From positions 186,001 through 250,000 of the forward strand of contig JASGLD010000008.1 in the NCBI GenBank assembly GCA_049840395.1: a stretch of DNA of 64,000 nucleotides, read 5' to 3'. This stretch comes from CAILZL01 sp049840395 (GTDB lineage Bacteria > Pseudomonadota > Gammaproteobacteria > Steroidobacterales > Steroidobacteraceae). Each line of letters starts with the position of its first letter. The stretch's first letter is position 1. Positions 55,284-64,000 of the stretch are shown piece by piece. A model generated the notes under the pieces. That model worked only from the letters and a program-made list of their open reading frames with translations. It did no database searches and was not told the DNA's origin. The position numbers and the translations under genes are program-made.

Positions 55284-57479
55284 ATGCCCATTACATCAAC
55301 CCGCCGCGCACAACATGCGGTAACACTGACCACACTGCTCCTGTTGCCGCAACTCGGCTACACACAGGCCGGCAACAGCGCGACAACTTCAATCGCCACC
55401 GCCACCGCGATCACGCGCGCTGAGCAGCCCATCATCGATGGCGATGTATCGGACGCCATCTGGGAACGCGCCGAAGTCATCAGCACTTTCTATCAAATCG
55501 AACCGCAGGCTTTCGCCGCACCCAGCGAGACTACGCTGGTTCGATTGCTTTACGACAATGAAACGCTGTACGTGTCGATCTACTGCCGCGATAGCGAGCC
55601 CGACAAAATCACTGCCACCGTGAAATCACGCGATGGCGTCATGCCGCGCGACGACTTTGTGCGCATCATGCTCGACCCGCAGATGAGCCGTCGCGATGGC
55701 TATGTGTTCGAGATCAGCCCCCTGGGCGGTCGCACCGACGGACTGCTACAGAACAACAGCACCATCCTCACCAACTGGAATGCCATCTGGAGCGGCCAAT
55801 CACGGCGTGTGGCGGATGGTTGGACCGCGGAAATGGCCATTCCATTTCGCGCCGTATCCTTCGATCCGAATCAGGATCGCTGGGGCTTCGATATCGTGCG
55901 CCAGATCAAGCGCAAATCCGAAACCATTCGTTTCGCGCCCACCGATTCCAGCGTAGTGCTCAACGACATCAGCCTGGCAGGCACCTTGACTGGCCTGCAA
56001 GGCTTGTCGCAGGGCGCAGGTCTGGATGTGCAATTGTATGGTCTCGGTCGTTACGTACATGACTGGCCCACGCACAGCAGTGTGCGTAAGGGCGATGCCA
56101 GTGCCACGGCTTACTACAAATTCACGCCGGCATTAACCGGCACACTGACCTACAACCCGGATTTTTCCGATACGCCGCTGGACACGCGCCGCGTCAACAC
56201 CACGCGCTTCAGCCTCTTCGATGCCGAGACGCGTGAGTTCTTTTTACAAGACGCTTCTGCATTTGAATTCGGTGGACGCGGCTTCTCGATATCCAATAAC
56301 GGCCAACCGTTCTTCTCGCGCAACATCGGCTTGGTGAACGGCTCACCCGTAGCGGTGGATTTCGGCGGCAAACTATCGGGTGAACTCGGTCCACTACGCA
56401 TGGGCTTGTTGAGCGCTCGAACCGAAGATACCGGCGCCGTCGAAGCGCAGACGCTGAGCGTGGCGCGACTGTCCACTGCCGTGCTGGATGAATCTTCGCT
56501 GGGCATGATCGTCACGCATGGCGACCCCACCGGCCGCTCCACCAACACCGTGGCCGGCGTCGACTTCCAATACCGCAATTCCGATATCGGCAGCGGCAAG
56601 CGGCTGCTGACGGACTTCTATTTCGAGCGCAGTTACTCGGATATCCGCGATGACGACAATACCTTTGGCGTCGCCGTGGTCTATCCCAACGAACCGTGGT
56701 TCTTCGATTTCTACGCCAAACAGATCGGCGCCGATTTCATGCCGGCGCTGGGCTTCGTCAATCGCACCGGCGTGCGCGAGTACAACAACAAGATTACCCG
56801 CCGCACCCGTCTTAACGATGCGCCGATTCGCTGGTATGAATTCAGCGTCATCAGCGATGCCACCACCAACTTGAACGATCGACTGCTATCGCGACGTAAC
56901 AACCTGAGCAGCTCGCTGCAGAACAACTCCGGCGATAGCTTCACGCTCAATCTGTTCAACAAGTATGAATACCTGGACACGGCCTTCACGGTACCCGGCG
57001 GCATTGTGGTGCCGGCAGGCAGTCACAGCTGGAGCAACTTCAATCCACGCATCGAAACTTCAGCAGCGCGGCCGGTATTTGCCTCCTGGTCGTTCGAATG
57101 TTGCAGCTTCTACGACGGCCGTTACCTGGGCAATGAATTACAAATCACCTACCGCCCCAGCGGCACCTACGACCTTTCTCTGCGGCATGTAATCAACCAT
57201 ATCGAGCGTGAATTGCAGTCGGTGGACATTCAAATCGGCTCATTCGAGCTGGGCGTGCAGTTCACGCCGGACATGCAACTGAAAATGCAGGTGCAGTACG
57301 ACAACATCAGCCAGCGCTTCCGCAGTCTGATTCGTTACAAGTGGGAACCGTGGCCAGGCAGCGAAGTGTTCGCCGCCGTGGGCGAGGATGCCGTGGCCAG
57401 CAGCCCATTGCTGGATTCGCGCTACTATTCGCAGCGTACCGATGCATTGTTGCGGCTGGGTCATCGCCTGCAGTTCTGA
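55284..57479 (+). CDS. DUF5916 outer-membrane protein with CBM9-like domain
   Basis: About 731 residues. After a signal peptide (LLLLPQLGYTQAG), residues ~45-240 look like a carbohydrate-binding family 9-like domain (IDGDVSDAIWERAEVIS, ETTLVRLLYDNETLYVSIYCRDSEP, DGWTAEMAIPFRAVSF). The rest fits DUF5916, probably a beta-barrel with alternating aromatic strands, ending in LRLGHRLQF (C-terminal Phe). Function unknown. Its place between pgl/glk and edd/eda hints at sugar-related work, but this is only context. Confidence 0.85.
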   Translation: MPITSTRRAQHAVTLTTLLLLPQLGYTQAGNSATTSIATATAITRAEQPIIDGDVSDAIWERAEVISTFYQIEPQAFAAPSETTLVRLLYDNETLYVSIYCRDSEPDKITATVKSRDGVMPRDDFVRIMLDPQMSRRDGYVFEISPLGGRTDGLLQNNSTILTNWNAIWSGQSRRVADGWTAEMAIPFRAVSFDPNQDRWGFDIVRQIKRKSETIRFAPTDSSVVLNDISLAGTLTGLQGLSQGAGLDVQLYGLGRYVHDWPTHSSVRKGDASATAYYKFTPALTGTLTYNPDFSDTPLDTRRVNTTRFSLFDAETREFFLQDASAFEFGGRGFSISNNGQPFFSRNIGLVNGSPVAVDFGGKLSGELGPLRMGLLSARTEDTGAVEAQTLSVARLSTAVLDESSLGMIVTHGDPTGRSTNTVAGVDFQYRNSDIGSGKRLLTDFYFERSYSDIRDDDNTFGVAVVYPNEPWFFDFYAKQIGADFMPALGFVNRTGVREYNNKITRRTRLNDAPIRWYEFSVISDATTNLNDRLLSRRNNLSSSLQNNSGDSFTLNLFNKYEYLDTAFTVPGGIVVPAGSHSWSNFNPRIETSAARPVFASWSFECCSFYDGRYLGNELQITYRPSGTYDLSLRHVINHIERELQSVDIQIGSFELGVQFTPDMQLKMQVQYDNISQRFRSLIRYKWEPWPGSEVFAAVGEDAVASSPLLDSRYYSQRTDALLRLGHRLQF

Positions 57480-57481
57480 TT

Positions 57482-57499
57482 GGCGCGGCAAGTCGCGCC
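57482..57499 (+). terminator. Short GC hairpin after the DUF5916 gene
   Basis: GGCGCG, loop GCAAGT, CGCGCC begins 3 bases after the stop. No T-run. Weak evidence for termination. Confidence 0.35.
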
Positions 57500-57633
57500 G
57501 GTATTTGTACCTGCGTAGATGTCCCGTTGTAGCGCAACGTGTCGGCAAGCGCGAACTGAATCGGTGCGACTTTCGCCGTCTTCAAGGCGGGATATGGCGG
57601 AATTGCCACCCGGCACATTTATCGCAACAATCA

Positions 57634-57650
57634 GTGTCACCCTGTGTCAC
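57634..57650. promoter_or_regulatory. Tandem direct repeat upstream of edd
   Basis: GTGTCAC-CCT-GTGTCAC: two identical heptamers one helical turn apart, 72 bases before the edd start. The arrangement suits a regulator binding as a dimer on one face of the DNA. No HexR-type TGTAATT palindrome is visible. Confidence 0.35.
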
Positions 57651-57721
57651 TTTTGCCTGCTATGTTCAGTCAATACTGCTGACTCAAACATTTTCAGGTC
57701 GCATGTTTACGCGAGGTTGCC

Positions 57722-59557
57722 GTGACCATCAGTTCTCACTCCGCTTTGCATCCCCGCATTGCCGAGGTTACTGCGCGCATCAGCGAGCGCAGCCGCGATG
57801 CGCGCGCCATCTACCTGCAACGCATGCATGCGGCGCGCAGCCATGAACCGGCGCGCGCACAACTGGCCTGTACCAACCTCGCTCATGGCTTTGCCGCGGC
57901 AGAGGCCGGCGACAAACAACAGCTCAAGTCGGGCCGCTGGCCCAACATCGCGATTGTTTCTGCTTACAACGACATGCTGTCCGCACATCGGCCGCTGGAA
58001 CGCTATCCGCAATTGATCAAGCTGGCCGCACGCGAAGCCGGTGCCGTAGCTCAGTTCGCCGGCGGCGTACCGGCCATGTGCGATGGCGTCACGCAGGGCC
58101 AACCGGGCATGGAGCTATCGCTGTTCAGTCGCGATGTGATCGCCATGAGCACAGCCATTGCGCTATCGCACAACATGTTCGATGCCACGCTATGCCTGGG
58201 CGTATGCGACAAGATTGTGCCGGGCTTGTTTATCGGCGCACTCTCGTTCGGCTATCTGCCCACCATTTTTGTACCGGGTGGCCCCATGCCCTCGGGTATT
58301 CCCAACAAGGAGAAGGCGCGCATCCGGCAATTATTCGCTGAAGGCAAAGTAGGTCGCGACGCGTTGCTGGAATCGGAAGCACAGAGTTATCACACCGAAG
58401 GCACCTGCACTTTTTACGGCACCGCCAACAGCAACCAGATGCTGATGGAGATCATGGGACTGCACCTGCCGGGCAGCGCCTTCGTGCAACCCAACACCGT
58501 ACTGCGCGATGCGCTCACCAGCGAAGCGGCGCGACGCATTGCCAAGATGACAAGCCTGGGTGATGAGTATTTGCCCATGGCTGAAATGATCGACGAACGC
58601 GCCATCGTCAATGCCATCATCGGTCTGCTGGCCACCGGCGGCTCGACCAATCACACCCTGCACCTGGTGGCCATGGCCAAGGCTGCCGGCGTGCTGATCA
58701 ACTGGGATGACTTCAGCGATCTGTCCGATGTCATTCCCTTGCTGGCGCGCGTGTATCCCAACGGCAGCGCCGATGTGAATCATTTTCACGCAGCCGGCGG
58801 CATGGGTTTTCTGATTCGCGAACTGCTGCAAGCCGGTTTGCTACACGGCGATGTCAACACGGTGATGGGCCATGGTCTGCATCACTATGCGCAGGAACCG
58901 TTCCTGCACGATGGCAAACTGATCTGGCGCGCCGCGCCGGAAAAAAGCGGCGATGAGAATGTGCTGCGTCCCGCCCGCAATCCCTTCAGCAGCGATGGCG
59001 GTTTGAAACTGTTGCAGGGCAATCTCGGTCGCTCGGTGATCAAGACTTCGGCAGTCAAGCCCGAACATCGCGTGATCACGGCACCCGCGCTGGTGTTCGA
59101 CGATCAACTGGATGTGGTCAAGGCATTCCAAGAAGGCCGTCTGGCGCAGAACTGTGTAGTGGTCGTGCGCTATCAAGGACCGCGCGCCAATGGCATGCCC
59201 GAACTGCACCAACTCACGCCTTCGTTGAGTTCTTTGCAAAGCAAGGGTCTGCAAGTGGCGCTGGTCACCGATGGCCGCATGTCCGGCGCCTCGGGCACGG
59301 TGCCCGCCGCGATTCATGTCACGCCCGAGTGTTTGAATGGCGGTCCACTGCGTCACGTGCGCAACGGCGACGTGATTCATCTGGACAGTCATCGCGGCAT
59401 TCTGGAAGTACGCGTCTCTGCGGAAGAATGGCAGGCGCGTCAGGAACAAACACCCGATCTGACGCATAACGCGCACGGCATGGGTCGTGAGTTATTCAAC
59501 GGTTTTCGCAATGTAGCCGGCGATGCCGAGGCCGGCGCCAGCAGTTTTGGAATTTAG
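57722..59557 (+). CDS. edd: Phosphogluconate dehydratase Edd
   Basis: 611 residues of the IlvD/Edd family with [4Fe-4S]-type Cys residues (MCDGVTQGQPGMELSLFSRD, ATLCLGVCDKIVPG, EGTCTFYGTANSNQM). C-terminal VTDGRMSGASGTVPAAIHVTPEC is conserved. Length (E. coli 603) and context with eda favour Edd over dihydroxyacid dehydratase. It dehydrates 6-phosphogluconate to KDPG. Start is GTG 57722 after GAGG. Confidence 0.96.
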   Translation: MTISSHSALHPRIAEVTARISERSRDARAIYLQRMHAARSHEPARAQLACTNLAHGFAAAEAGDKQQLKSGRWPNIAIVSAYNDMLSAHRPLERYPQLIKLAAREAGAVAQFAGGVPAMCDGVTQGQPGMELSLFSRDVIAMSTAIALSHNMFDATLCLGVCDKIVPGLFIGALSFGYLPTIFVPGGPMPSGIPNKEKARIRQLFAEGKVGRDALLESEAQSYHTEGTCTFYGTANSNQMLMEIMGLHLPGSAFVQPNTVLRDALTSEAARRIAKMTSLGDEYLPMAEMIDERAIVNAIIGLLATGGSTNHTLHLVAMAKAAGVLINWDDFSDLSDVIPLLARVYPNGSADVNHFHAAGGMGFLIRELLQAGLLHGDVNTVMGHGLHHYAQEPFLHDGKLIWRAAPEKSGDENVLRPARNPFSSDGGLKLLQGNLGRSVIKTSAVKPEHRVITAPALVFDDQLDVVKAFQEGRLAQNCVVVVRYQGPRANGMPELHQLTPSLSSLQSKGLQVALVTDGRMSGASGTVPAAIHVTPECLNGGPLRHVRNGDVIHLDSHRGILEVRVSAEEWQARQEQTPDLTHNAHGMGRELFNGFRNVAGDAEAGASSFGI

Positions 59558-59591
59558 AGTGCGCAGCATCGTTTGCAATACCTTCCTGAGC

Positions 59592-59818
59592 GCCCCCACC
59601 CTGCCCTCGGCAACCGCTCCCTGCGTAGCTCTACCTCCTGCATCCATGCAGTCGTCCCCCGTAGAACGGGGGAGGGTTTTAAGAGATGCATGCGATGTAA
59701 TCGGTTTAGCAACCTCCGTAATCTCTATGCACATGAGATTTAGAACGTTTAGGCAATGCAACGAACTCACCGCTTCCATCCCCTCCCCCGCTCGCGGGGG
59801 AGGGTTAGGGTGGGGGCA
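59592..59818. repeat. REP-like composite repeat between edd and eda
   Basis: Begins GCCCCCACCCTGCCCTC (59592) and ends AGGGTTAGGGTGGGGGC (59818), with internal hairpins GTCCCCCGTAGAACGGGGGA (~59653) and CTCCCCCGCTCGCGGGGGAG (59783-59802). It occupies most of the 317-base edd-eda gap and contains no gene I can support. Same family as 3627-3778 and 4474-4513. It could attenuate read-through into eda. Confidence 0.75.
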
Positions 59819-59874
59819 ACAATATGTGCAATCACTCTTAAAAAATCTCACCCTCTCGTAAACAGACAACCACC

Positions 59875-60501
59875 ATGAACATTCGCGACATTCTGAAAGT
59901 GGCTCCAGTCGTACCGGTGTTGATCATCGACAAGCTTGAGCATGCTGCGCCACTGGCCCAGGCCCTGTGCGCCGGTGGTCTACGCGTGTTGGAAGTCACA
60001 TTGCGCACCCCAGTGGCATTGGCCGCCATCGAGGCCATGCGCAAAGCCGCACCCGATGGCATCGTCGGTGTGGGCACGCTGACCAAGCCCGAAGACTTTC
60101 AAGCTGCGGAACGTGCCGGTGCACAGTTCGGTGTATCGCCCGGCCTGACACCGGAACTGGCGCATGCCTCGCGTACCGTCAACTTTCCGCTACTACCCGG
60201 CGTGATGACACCGGCAGAAGTGATTGCCGCGCGCTTACAAGGCTTCAACGCATTGAAACTGTTTCCCGCCATGCAAGCCGGTGGCATCGGCATGTTGAAG
60301 GCGCTGGCCTCGCCTTTCAGCGACGTGATCTTCTGTCCCACCGGTGGCATTACGCGCGAAACCGCACCGGATTTTCTGGCGCTACCCAATGTGGCCTGCG
60401 TGGGTGGATCGTGGGTAGCGCCTGCCAAGTTGATGGAGAGTGGCGATTGGGCAGGCATTGAAAAACTGGCGCGTGAAGCGGTGCAATTGAAGCGCGCATA
60501 A
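59875..60501 (+). CDS. eda: KDPG/KHG aldolase Eda
   Basis: 208 residues. The catalytic Glu is in LRVLEVTLRTPVAL, the Schiff-base Lys in LKLFPAMQAGG, and GVGTLTKPEDFQAA plus FCPTGGITRETAPDFL are typical. It splits KDPG into pyruvate and glyceraldehyde-3-phosphate. Usually 3-20 bases after edd; here separated by a long repeat, so it may need its own promoter. Confidence 0.96.
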   Translation: MNIRDILKVAPVVPVLIIDKLEHAAPLAQALCAGGLRVLEVTLRTPVALAAIEAMRKAAPDGIVGVGTLTKPEDFQAAERAGAQFGVSPGLTPELAHASRTVNFPLLPGVMTPAEVIAARLQGFNALKLFPAMQAGGIGMLKALASPFSDVIFCPTGGITRETAPDFLALPNVACVGGSWVAPAKLMESGDWAGIEKLAREAVQLKRA

Positions 60502-60553
60502 CAAACATCACAGTGGATTGTATCTACGCGATACAGTCGCTCGATCAGATCCT

Positions 60554-61024
60554 TCAGTTGGATTGCTTGCGCGCCAACAAGGATTGCATTTGATCGATCT
60601 CGCGCTGCTGTCCGTCGACAATGACCCGACACAGCTGTTTGATTTCCGGGTCCGTGACGCCTGCCTCCTGGCACATCAAGATGGCGCCGGCATGGTGCGG
60701 AATCATCGAGCGTAAAAACTGCACATCGCCAACAACCATTTGCTGACGAATACCCAGCCAGGCAAACAAGCCCACTAAAATGCTGGCAACAAGAATCATC
60801 GCGTTCGCCCGGCTGTTTTTGTACATATGCCGCATCAACAGCAGCTCGAAAATCACCATGGGCGCGGTCATGAGCGCCGCCATGTAAATCTGATTGATGC
60901 TGGCATAAACATTCAACCATCGGTCGACCATCGCGTACATGAGCACGTACATGGCAATGAACGACAGGACCGTCATCACCGCCAGCGCCGGATAATGGCT
61001 TTGTTTGGACGACATCTCGTGCAT
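60554..61024 (-). CDS. DUF305 membrane protein
   Basis: 156 residues. Three hydrophobic helices (~10-30, ~40-60, ~70-90) lead to a DUF305 motif with the His pair FLRSMIPHHAGAILMCQEAG and QLCRVIVDGQQREIDQM. DUF305 proteins are often found with copper-handling genes, and the HH and Cys residues may bind metal; no copper genes are nearby. ATG 61024 is chosen because GGGAG sits 7 bases upstream; a longer frame (to 61192) lacks support. The next 265 bases hold nothing I can support. Confidence 0.8.
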   Translation of the reverse strand: MHEMSSKQSHYPALAVMTVLSFIAMYVLMYAMVDRWLNVYASINQIYMAALMTAPMVIFELLLMRHMYKNSRANAMILVASILVGLFAWLGIRQQMVVGDVQFLRSMIPHHAGAILMCQEAGVTDPEIKQLCRVIVDGQQREIDQMQSLLARKQSN

Positions 61025-61289
61025 GACGTACTCCCGACCCATGAAATCGAATGAAAGAGCAACAGCAGTAACGCCGGAGGTCGCCGGGATCAACACAGAG
61101 CCGAGGATATTGGCGTAAGAAAAGACCGATAGCTGTTGCGCATGCAGAGGCGCACACAACCGACCGGCGATAAAACAGGGTTGCCACGTCAACCGACCTC
61201 CAGCAACTCCGTTGTAGCAGTCATCCGGATAACGAACCGACTGGCAACCCTCTCGTTATGTAAGCACGAGACCGATTGGAGATTGAGCA

Positions 61290-62219
61290 ATGAACCCTCT
61301 GCGTCAACCTATTCGCACCCTGATATCCATTACTGCGCTATCGACGCCGCTGCTGCTGGGACTGACGAGCCAGGATGCCGCTGCGCGCAGCGTAGTCCGC
61401 ACCGGCAATCATGCAGCTCAACGCAGCACCGTGCGTACGCATCAAAATCTGCCCAAGCAAAGCGGCACCGTTACGTCCACCACCACTCGCAGCAACGCCA
61501 ATGGCCAAACCAGTACTCGCAACAGCACCGGTGTGCTGGACAAAGAAGCGGGCACCTGGACACGCACAGCAATCAACACCGGCTCCAATGGCGGCACCAG
61601 CACCTTGAATGCCGAAGTGACAAAGACCGACGACGGCTATAGCCGCACGGCAACGCGTATGGGCGCCAATGGCAAAACAACCAGCACTGAAACTGAAATG
61701 GTGCGCAATGAAAACGGTCGTTCGATAGATACCACTTTCACCGGCCCCAATGGCAAGACCAGCACCCGCGACACCGACATTGTGCGCAACGCTACCGGCA
61801 GTGAACGCAACACCGTGATAACCGGACCCAACGGCAAGACCATGACCGCCGATACCGTAATCATACGCACTGAGGATGGCCGCACCAGCAGCACCACGGT
61901 CACAGGCGCGAATGGCAAGGTGGTCACTCGCGAAGGCGAAAGCAGCTACGACCCAACCACCAAGACTATGACGCGCACTGCGACCACCATGGGACCCAAT
62001 GGTCAGACCAGCAACTTCAATAGCACCGTCACTCGCACTGAAGACGGCTATGAGCGTGACGCCACCCGCACTGGTCCCAAGGGCAATACGATCAGCACCG
62101 ACACCACTGGCAGCTACGATCCGGCCACCAAGACTGCCGTTCGCAGCACTACCGTCACAGGCCCCAAAGGTCAGACCAGTAGCAGTGCCACGACAACCAC
62201 CTTCACGCCCGCACCTTGA
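61290..62219 (+). CDS. Secreted tandem-repeat protein (27-residue repeats), function unknown
   Basis: 309 residues. The signal peptide ends near residue 32 (SQDAAA). From residue ~68 to ~305 it has nine imperfect repeats of 27-29 residues, each opening with G-[AP]-N/K-G-[KQ]-T (e.g. GPNGKTSTRDTDIVRNATG) and often containing RTEDGY or YDPTTKT. Thr, Ser, Asn and Gly dominate, suggesting stacked beta strands like YD-repeat or beta-solenoid proteins. No anchor or enzyme motif. The start is ATG 61290. Confidence 0.75.
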   Translation: MNPLRQPIRTLISITALSTPLLLGLTSQDAAARSVVRTGNHAAQRSTVRTHQNLPKQSGTVTSTTTRSNANGQTSTRNSTGVLDKEAGTWTRTAINTGSNGGTSTLNAEVTKTDDGYSRTATRMGANGKTTSTETEMVRNENGRSIDTTFTGPNGKTSTRDTDIVRNATGSERNTVITGPNGKTMTADTVIIRTEDGRTSSTTVTGANGKVVTREGESSYDPTTKTMTRTATTMGPNGQTSNFNSTVTRTEDGYERDATRTGPKGNTISTDTTGSYDPATKTAVRSTTVTGPKGQTSSSATTTTFTPAP

Positions 62220-62345
62220 TTTGTCATATCAACAAATCCGCCTCCCCTTGTCCTACGCGCGGGCACTCCCCCTGGGAAGTGCCTGCGTTTTTGTTCGAAA
62301 TTTATAATGCGATGCCGCCAGTTACGACGATCTAGAGGATTCAAC

Positions 62346-63335
62346 GTGCAGTTTGCCCACCGTTCTTTGTTTTGCAGCGTTATCAGTCTCGCCTGCATCC
62401 ATGTCGCCGCCGCGCAAAGCAACCAAGTGGACGACAACAATCATGTTTCCGCCATGCGCTATGTGGCGCTGGATGTGCAAGCGGATGACAACAACTCGCA
62501 GCAGTACTCCGGCACCGGTAGCTTCACGCTGGGCAATTACACCTGGCTGCACGGCACGCTGGGCAAGATCGTCAATAACGACGCCACCAGCAACTTGGGC
62601 GATCTTAAATTCTTCGGCGCAGGCGCTGGCGTACGTGGCGAGCACTGGCAGGTACAGGCCGGCTTCAGCCGCTATCGCAACGACGATAATTTTCGGCAAC
62701 GCGACATCAACGGCTCGGTGGATTGGCTGGACGAACGGTTCTCCATCGGCATTGATGTCGCCAATCGACGCACCGACAACAGCTTCGATACCACCGTCAC
62801 TCGCACGCTAACCTCCGGCACCGTCACTGTGCCCATCCATGCGGTGGAAAAACTCACCGGCCACGGCTTCGGTGCACACGCCAGCATCAACCTCACCGAT
62901 GCGTTAATCCTGTCGCTGGGCGGCATTGATTACAGTTATGACAACAGCAGTAGCGTCGAAGGCAGCTACACCTATACCTCGACGGCCAGCCCCACCATCC
63001 TGCAGCAATTGCTGGACCCGATCCGCAGCGTCATTCGTGACCGCATCGAGCAGCGCATCGAATACTTGGCCGGTTCGCAAATGACGCGCTCCATCGCCCT
63101 GCTGGACAACAGTTACAACGCCGGACTGACTTATCAATTCGACTCGGCGGCCGTGGGCGGTCAGTACATCCGCGACAAGGCCCTGGAAACGGGTGAGATC
63201 ACCGACACCTTCATTCTGGACAGCTCGCTGTTCCTGGGCGATCACTGGATTCTCTCGCCCATGGTCGGCCACTCCCGCAACGACCAGACCGGCACCGTGA
63301 CTTTCGGCGGGCTGACGGTCAGCTATAACTGGTAA
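62346..63335 (+). CDS. Outer-membrane beta-barrel protein, unknown
   Basis: 329 residues. Signal peptide to HVAAAQ. Alternating polar/aromatic strands follow (FTLGNYTWLHGTLG, HWQVQAGFSRYRND, GLTYQFDSAAVGGQYIRDKALETGEI) and the last residue is Trp in LTVSYNW, fitting a barrel substrate of BamA. No family recognised. I chose GTG 62346, with GAGG 7 bases upstream, over ATG 62307, because the signal peptide begins there. It follows the repeat-protein gene by 126 bases. Confidence 0.75.
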   Translation: MQFAHRSLFCSVISLACIHVAAAQSNQVDDNNHVSAMRYVALDVQADDNNSQQYSGTGSFTLGNYTWLHGTLGKIVNNDATSNLGDLKFFGAGAGVRGEHWQVQAGFSRYRNDDNFRQRDINGSVDWLDERFSIGIDVANRRTDNSFDTTVTRTLTSGTVTVPIHAVEKLTGHGFGAHASINLTDALILSLGGIDYSYDNSSSVEGSYTYTSTASPTILQQLLDPIRSVIRDRIEQRIEYLAGSQMTRSIALLDNSYNAGLTYQFDSAAVGGQYIRDKALETGEITDTFILDSSLFLGDHWILSPMVGHSRNDQTGTVTFGGLTVSYNW

Positions 63336-63348
63336 AACCATTACGCTC

Positions 63349-63414
63349 GTGCCCGTGTAGACGGGCATCCGGCCAGTACCATCTAACTGGATTCCCGCCT
63401 GCGCGGGAATGACG
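63349..63414. repeat. REP-like hairpins ahead of the DUF2058 gene
   Basis: Hairpin GTGCCCGTGTAGACGGGCAT (63349-63368), then ATTCCCGCCTGCGCGGGAAT (63391-63410), followed by GACG. The second is a very common intergenic repeat motif in Proteobacteria. Non-coding. Confidence 0.65.
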
Positions 63415-63557
63415 ATTCTAAATAACTCGGGCCCAACCGCCAGCACGTTCAATTGCACGATTCTTAAGATGATAAGCACGGGCCGCCTGCGTAAACTAGC
63501 GGCCTTCTTTTCCCGTTTCCGGGGCTGCTTCCGCCCCACTCTTGAGGATGAGTTCGC

Positions 63558-64000
63558 ATGAGCCTGTCATTGCGCGAGCAATTGCTGCAAGCCGGTCTGG
63601 TCAGTTCCAAGCAGGCCAAACAAGCCGATCAGCAGAAGCGCCAGCAAACCAAGCAGCAGCAGAAAATCCAGCCGCGCGCCGAGCGCGCCGGCCCGACGCC
63701 GCAACAGCTGGCGCAGCAGCAGGCGCAGGCGGCCAAAGCCGCGCGCGATCGCGAATTGAATCAGCAGCGCCAGGAACAGCGTGAGCGTCAGGCGAAACTC
63801 GCGGAGATTCGTCAGATCGTCGAACAGAATCGTCTGCCGCGCATCGAGAGCGACGACTATTTCAATTTCGTGCACAAGAACAAGGTGCATCGCATCGCCG
63901 TCGATGCCGCACTGCGCGAGCGCATTACCAACGGCAGCGTCATCATCGTACGCTATGGAAAATTCTATGCGCCGGTACTGCCGGAGATTGCCGACCGCGT
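63558..64000 (+). CDS. DUF2058 family protein, 3' end beyond window
   Basis: At least 147 codons, incomplete at the window edge. MSLSLREQLLQAGLVSSKQAKQ, a long Gln/Arg/Lys/Ala-rich helix (residues ~18-85), then NFVHKNKVHRIAVDAALRERITNGSVIIVRYG, which is the conserved DUF2058 C-terminal core. Cytoplasmic; function unknown. Start ATG 63558, with GAGGATG upstream. Confidence 0.85.
   Translation, partial: MSLSLREQLLQAGLVSSKQAKQADQQKRQQTKQQQKIQPRAERAGPTPQQLAQQQAQAAKAARDRELNQQRQEQRERQAKLAEIRQIVEQNRLPRIESDDYFNFVHKNKVHRIAVDAALRERITNGSVIIVRYGKFYAPVLPEIADR

Noticed and set aside
57480..57721. Possible riboswitch upstream of edd
   Set aside because: No known riboswitch core could be recognised; only a short hairpin and a direct repeat are visible.
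60099..61187. 362-codon - strand frame over eda and the DUF305 gene
   Set aside because: Crosses eda antisense and the DUF305 gene in another frame; Cys/Arg-rich translation with no domain.

Overview
The window is a compact stretch of chromosome (about 70 genes, short intergenic gaps, moderately GC-rich) from a gammaproteobacterium. It carries ubiE-ubiJ-ubiB, a CysB-type regulator, rhlE, a Pit/DUF47 pair, the Entner-Doudoroff genes glk, pgl, edd and eda, and an L-Ara4N lipid A operon. Several gene families resemble those of xanthomonad/nevskioid-type bacteria (S1/P1 nuclease, DUF5916 protein, an SPFH gene paired with a ribbon-helix-helix gene), but I cannot name a genus. I see no phage, IS element, CRISPR array, rRNA or tRNA.

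Layout. 0-9.6 kb: housekeeping genes (cysQ, DUF3301, DUF465, MscS channel, arfB, dsbA, quinone oxidoreductase, rhlE, a coiled-coil protein, tesB, DUF2780). 9.7-17.0 kb: a full aminoarabinose operon arnT - SMR subunit - arnB - arnC - formyltransferase - decarboxylase - arnD, in which the usually bifunctional ArnA is two genes. 17.1-26.6 kb: DUF47-pit, folE, S1/P1 nuclease, clsB, a secreted cysteine-repeat protein, an SDR/DUF3052 pair and ubiEJB. 26.6-33.4 kb: an ABC exporter pair, thioesterase, DedA, panD, a small membrane protein, an orphan polyprenyl-phosphate sugar transferase and a MoaF-domain gene. 33.4-40.4 kb: a complete minus-strand trpEGDCFBA operon. It is preceded by a transcription attenuator whose 17-residue leader peptide has three consecutive Trp codons; the promoter places the transcript start at or within a few bases of the leader AUG.

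40.4-50.4 kb: DUF1003 protein, HD-domain nucleotidase, SPFH/ribbon-helix-helix pair with a palindromic operator candidate, cysB, a porin-sulfate-binding-protein operon, an ABC exporter and small conserved proteins. 50.7-64 kb: kup, ppa, glk-pgl (minus), a DUF5916 outer-membrane protein, edd-eda, a DUF305 membrane protein, a secreted 27-residue-repeat protein, an outer-membrane beta-barrel protein, and the start of a DUF2058 gene cut by the window edge.

How the genes work together. glk, pgl, edd and eda convert glucose to pyruvate plus glyceraldehyde-3-phosphate, except for zwf, which is not here. cysB sits beside a probable sulfate-uptake unit (porin plus Sbp). The arn genes make and attach L-Ara4N to lipid A, lowering its negative charge. 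Short palindromic REP-like repeats of at least three designs fill many intergenic gaps, including two inside operons (arn and trp). The most interesting signals are the probably leaderless trp attenuator, the split ArnA with a single SMR flippase subunit, the CX6C-repeat secreted protein, the 27-residue repeat protein, and the SPFH/RHH operator.
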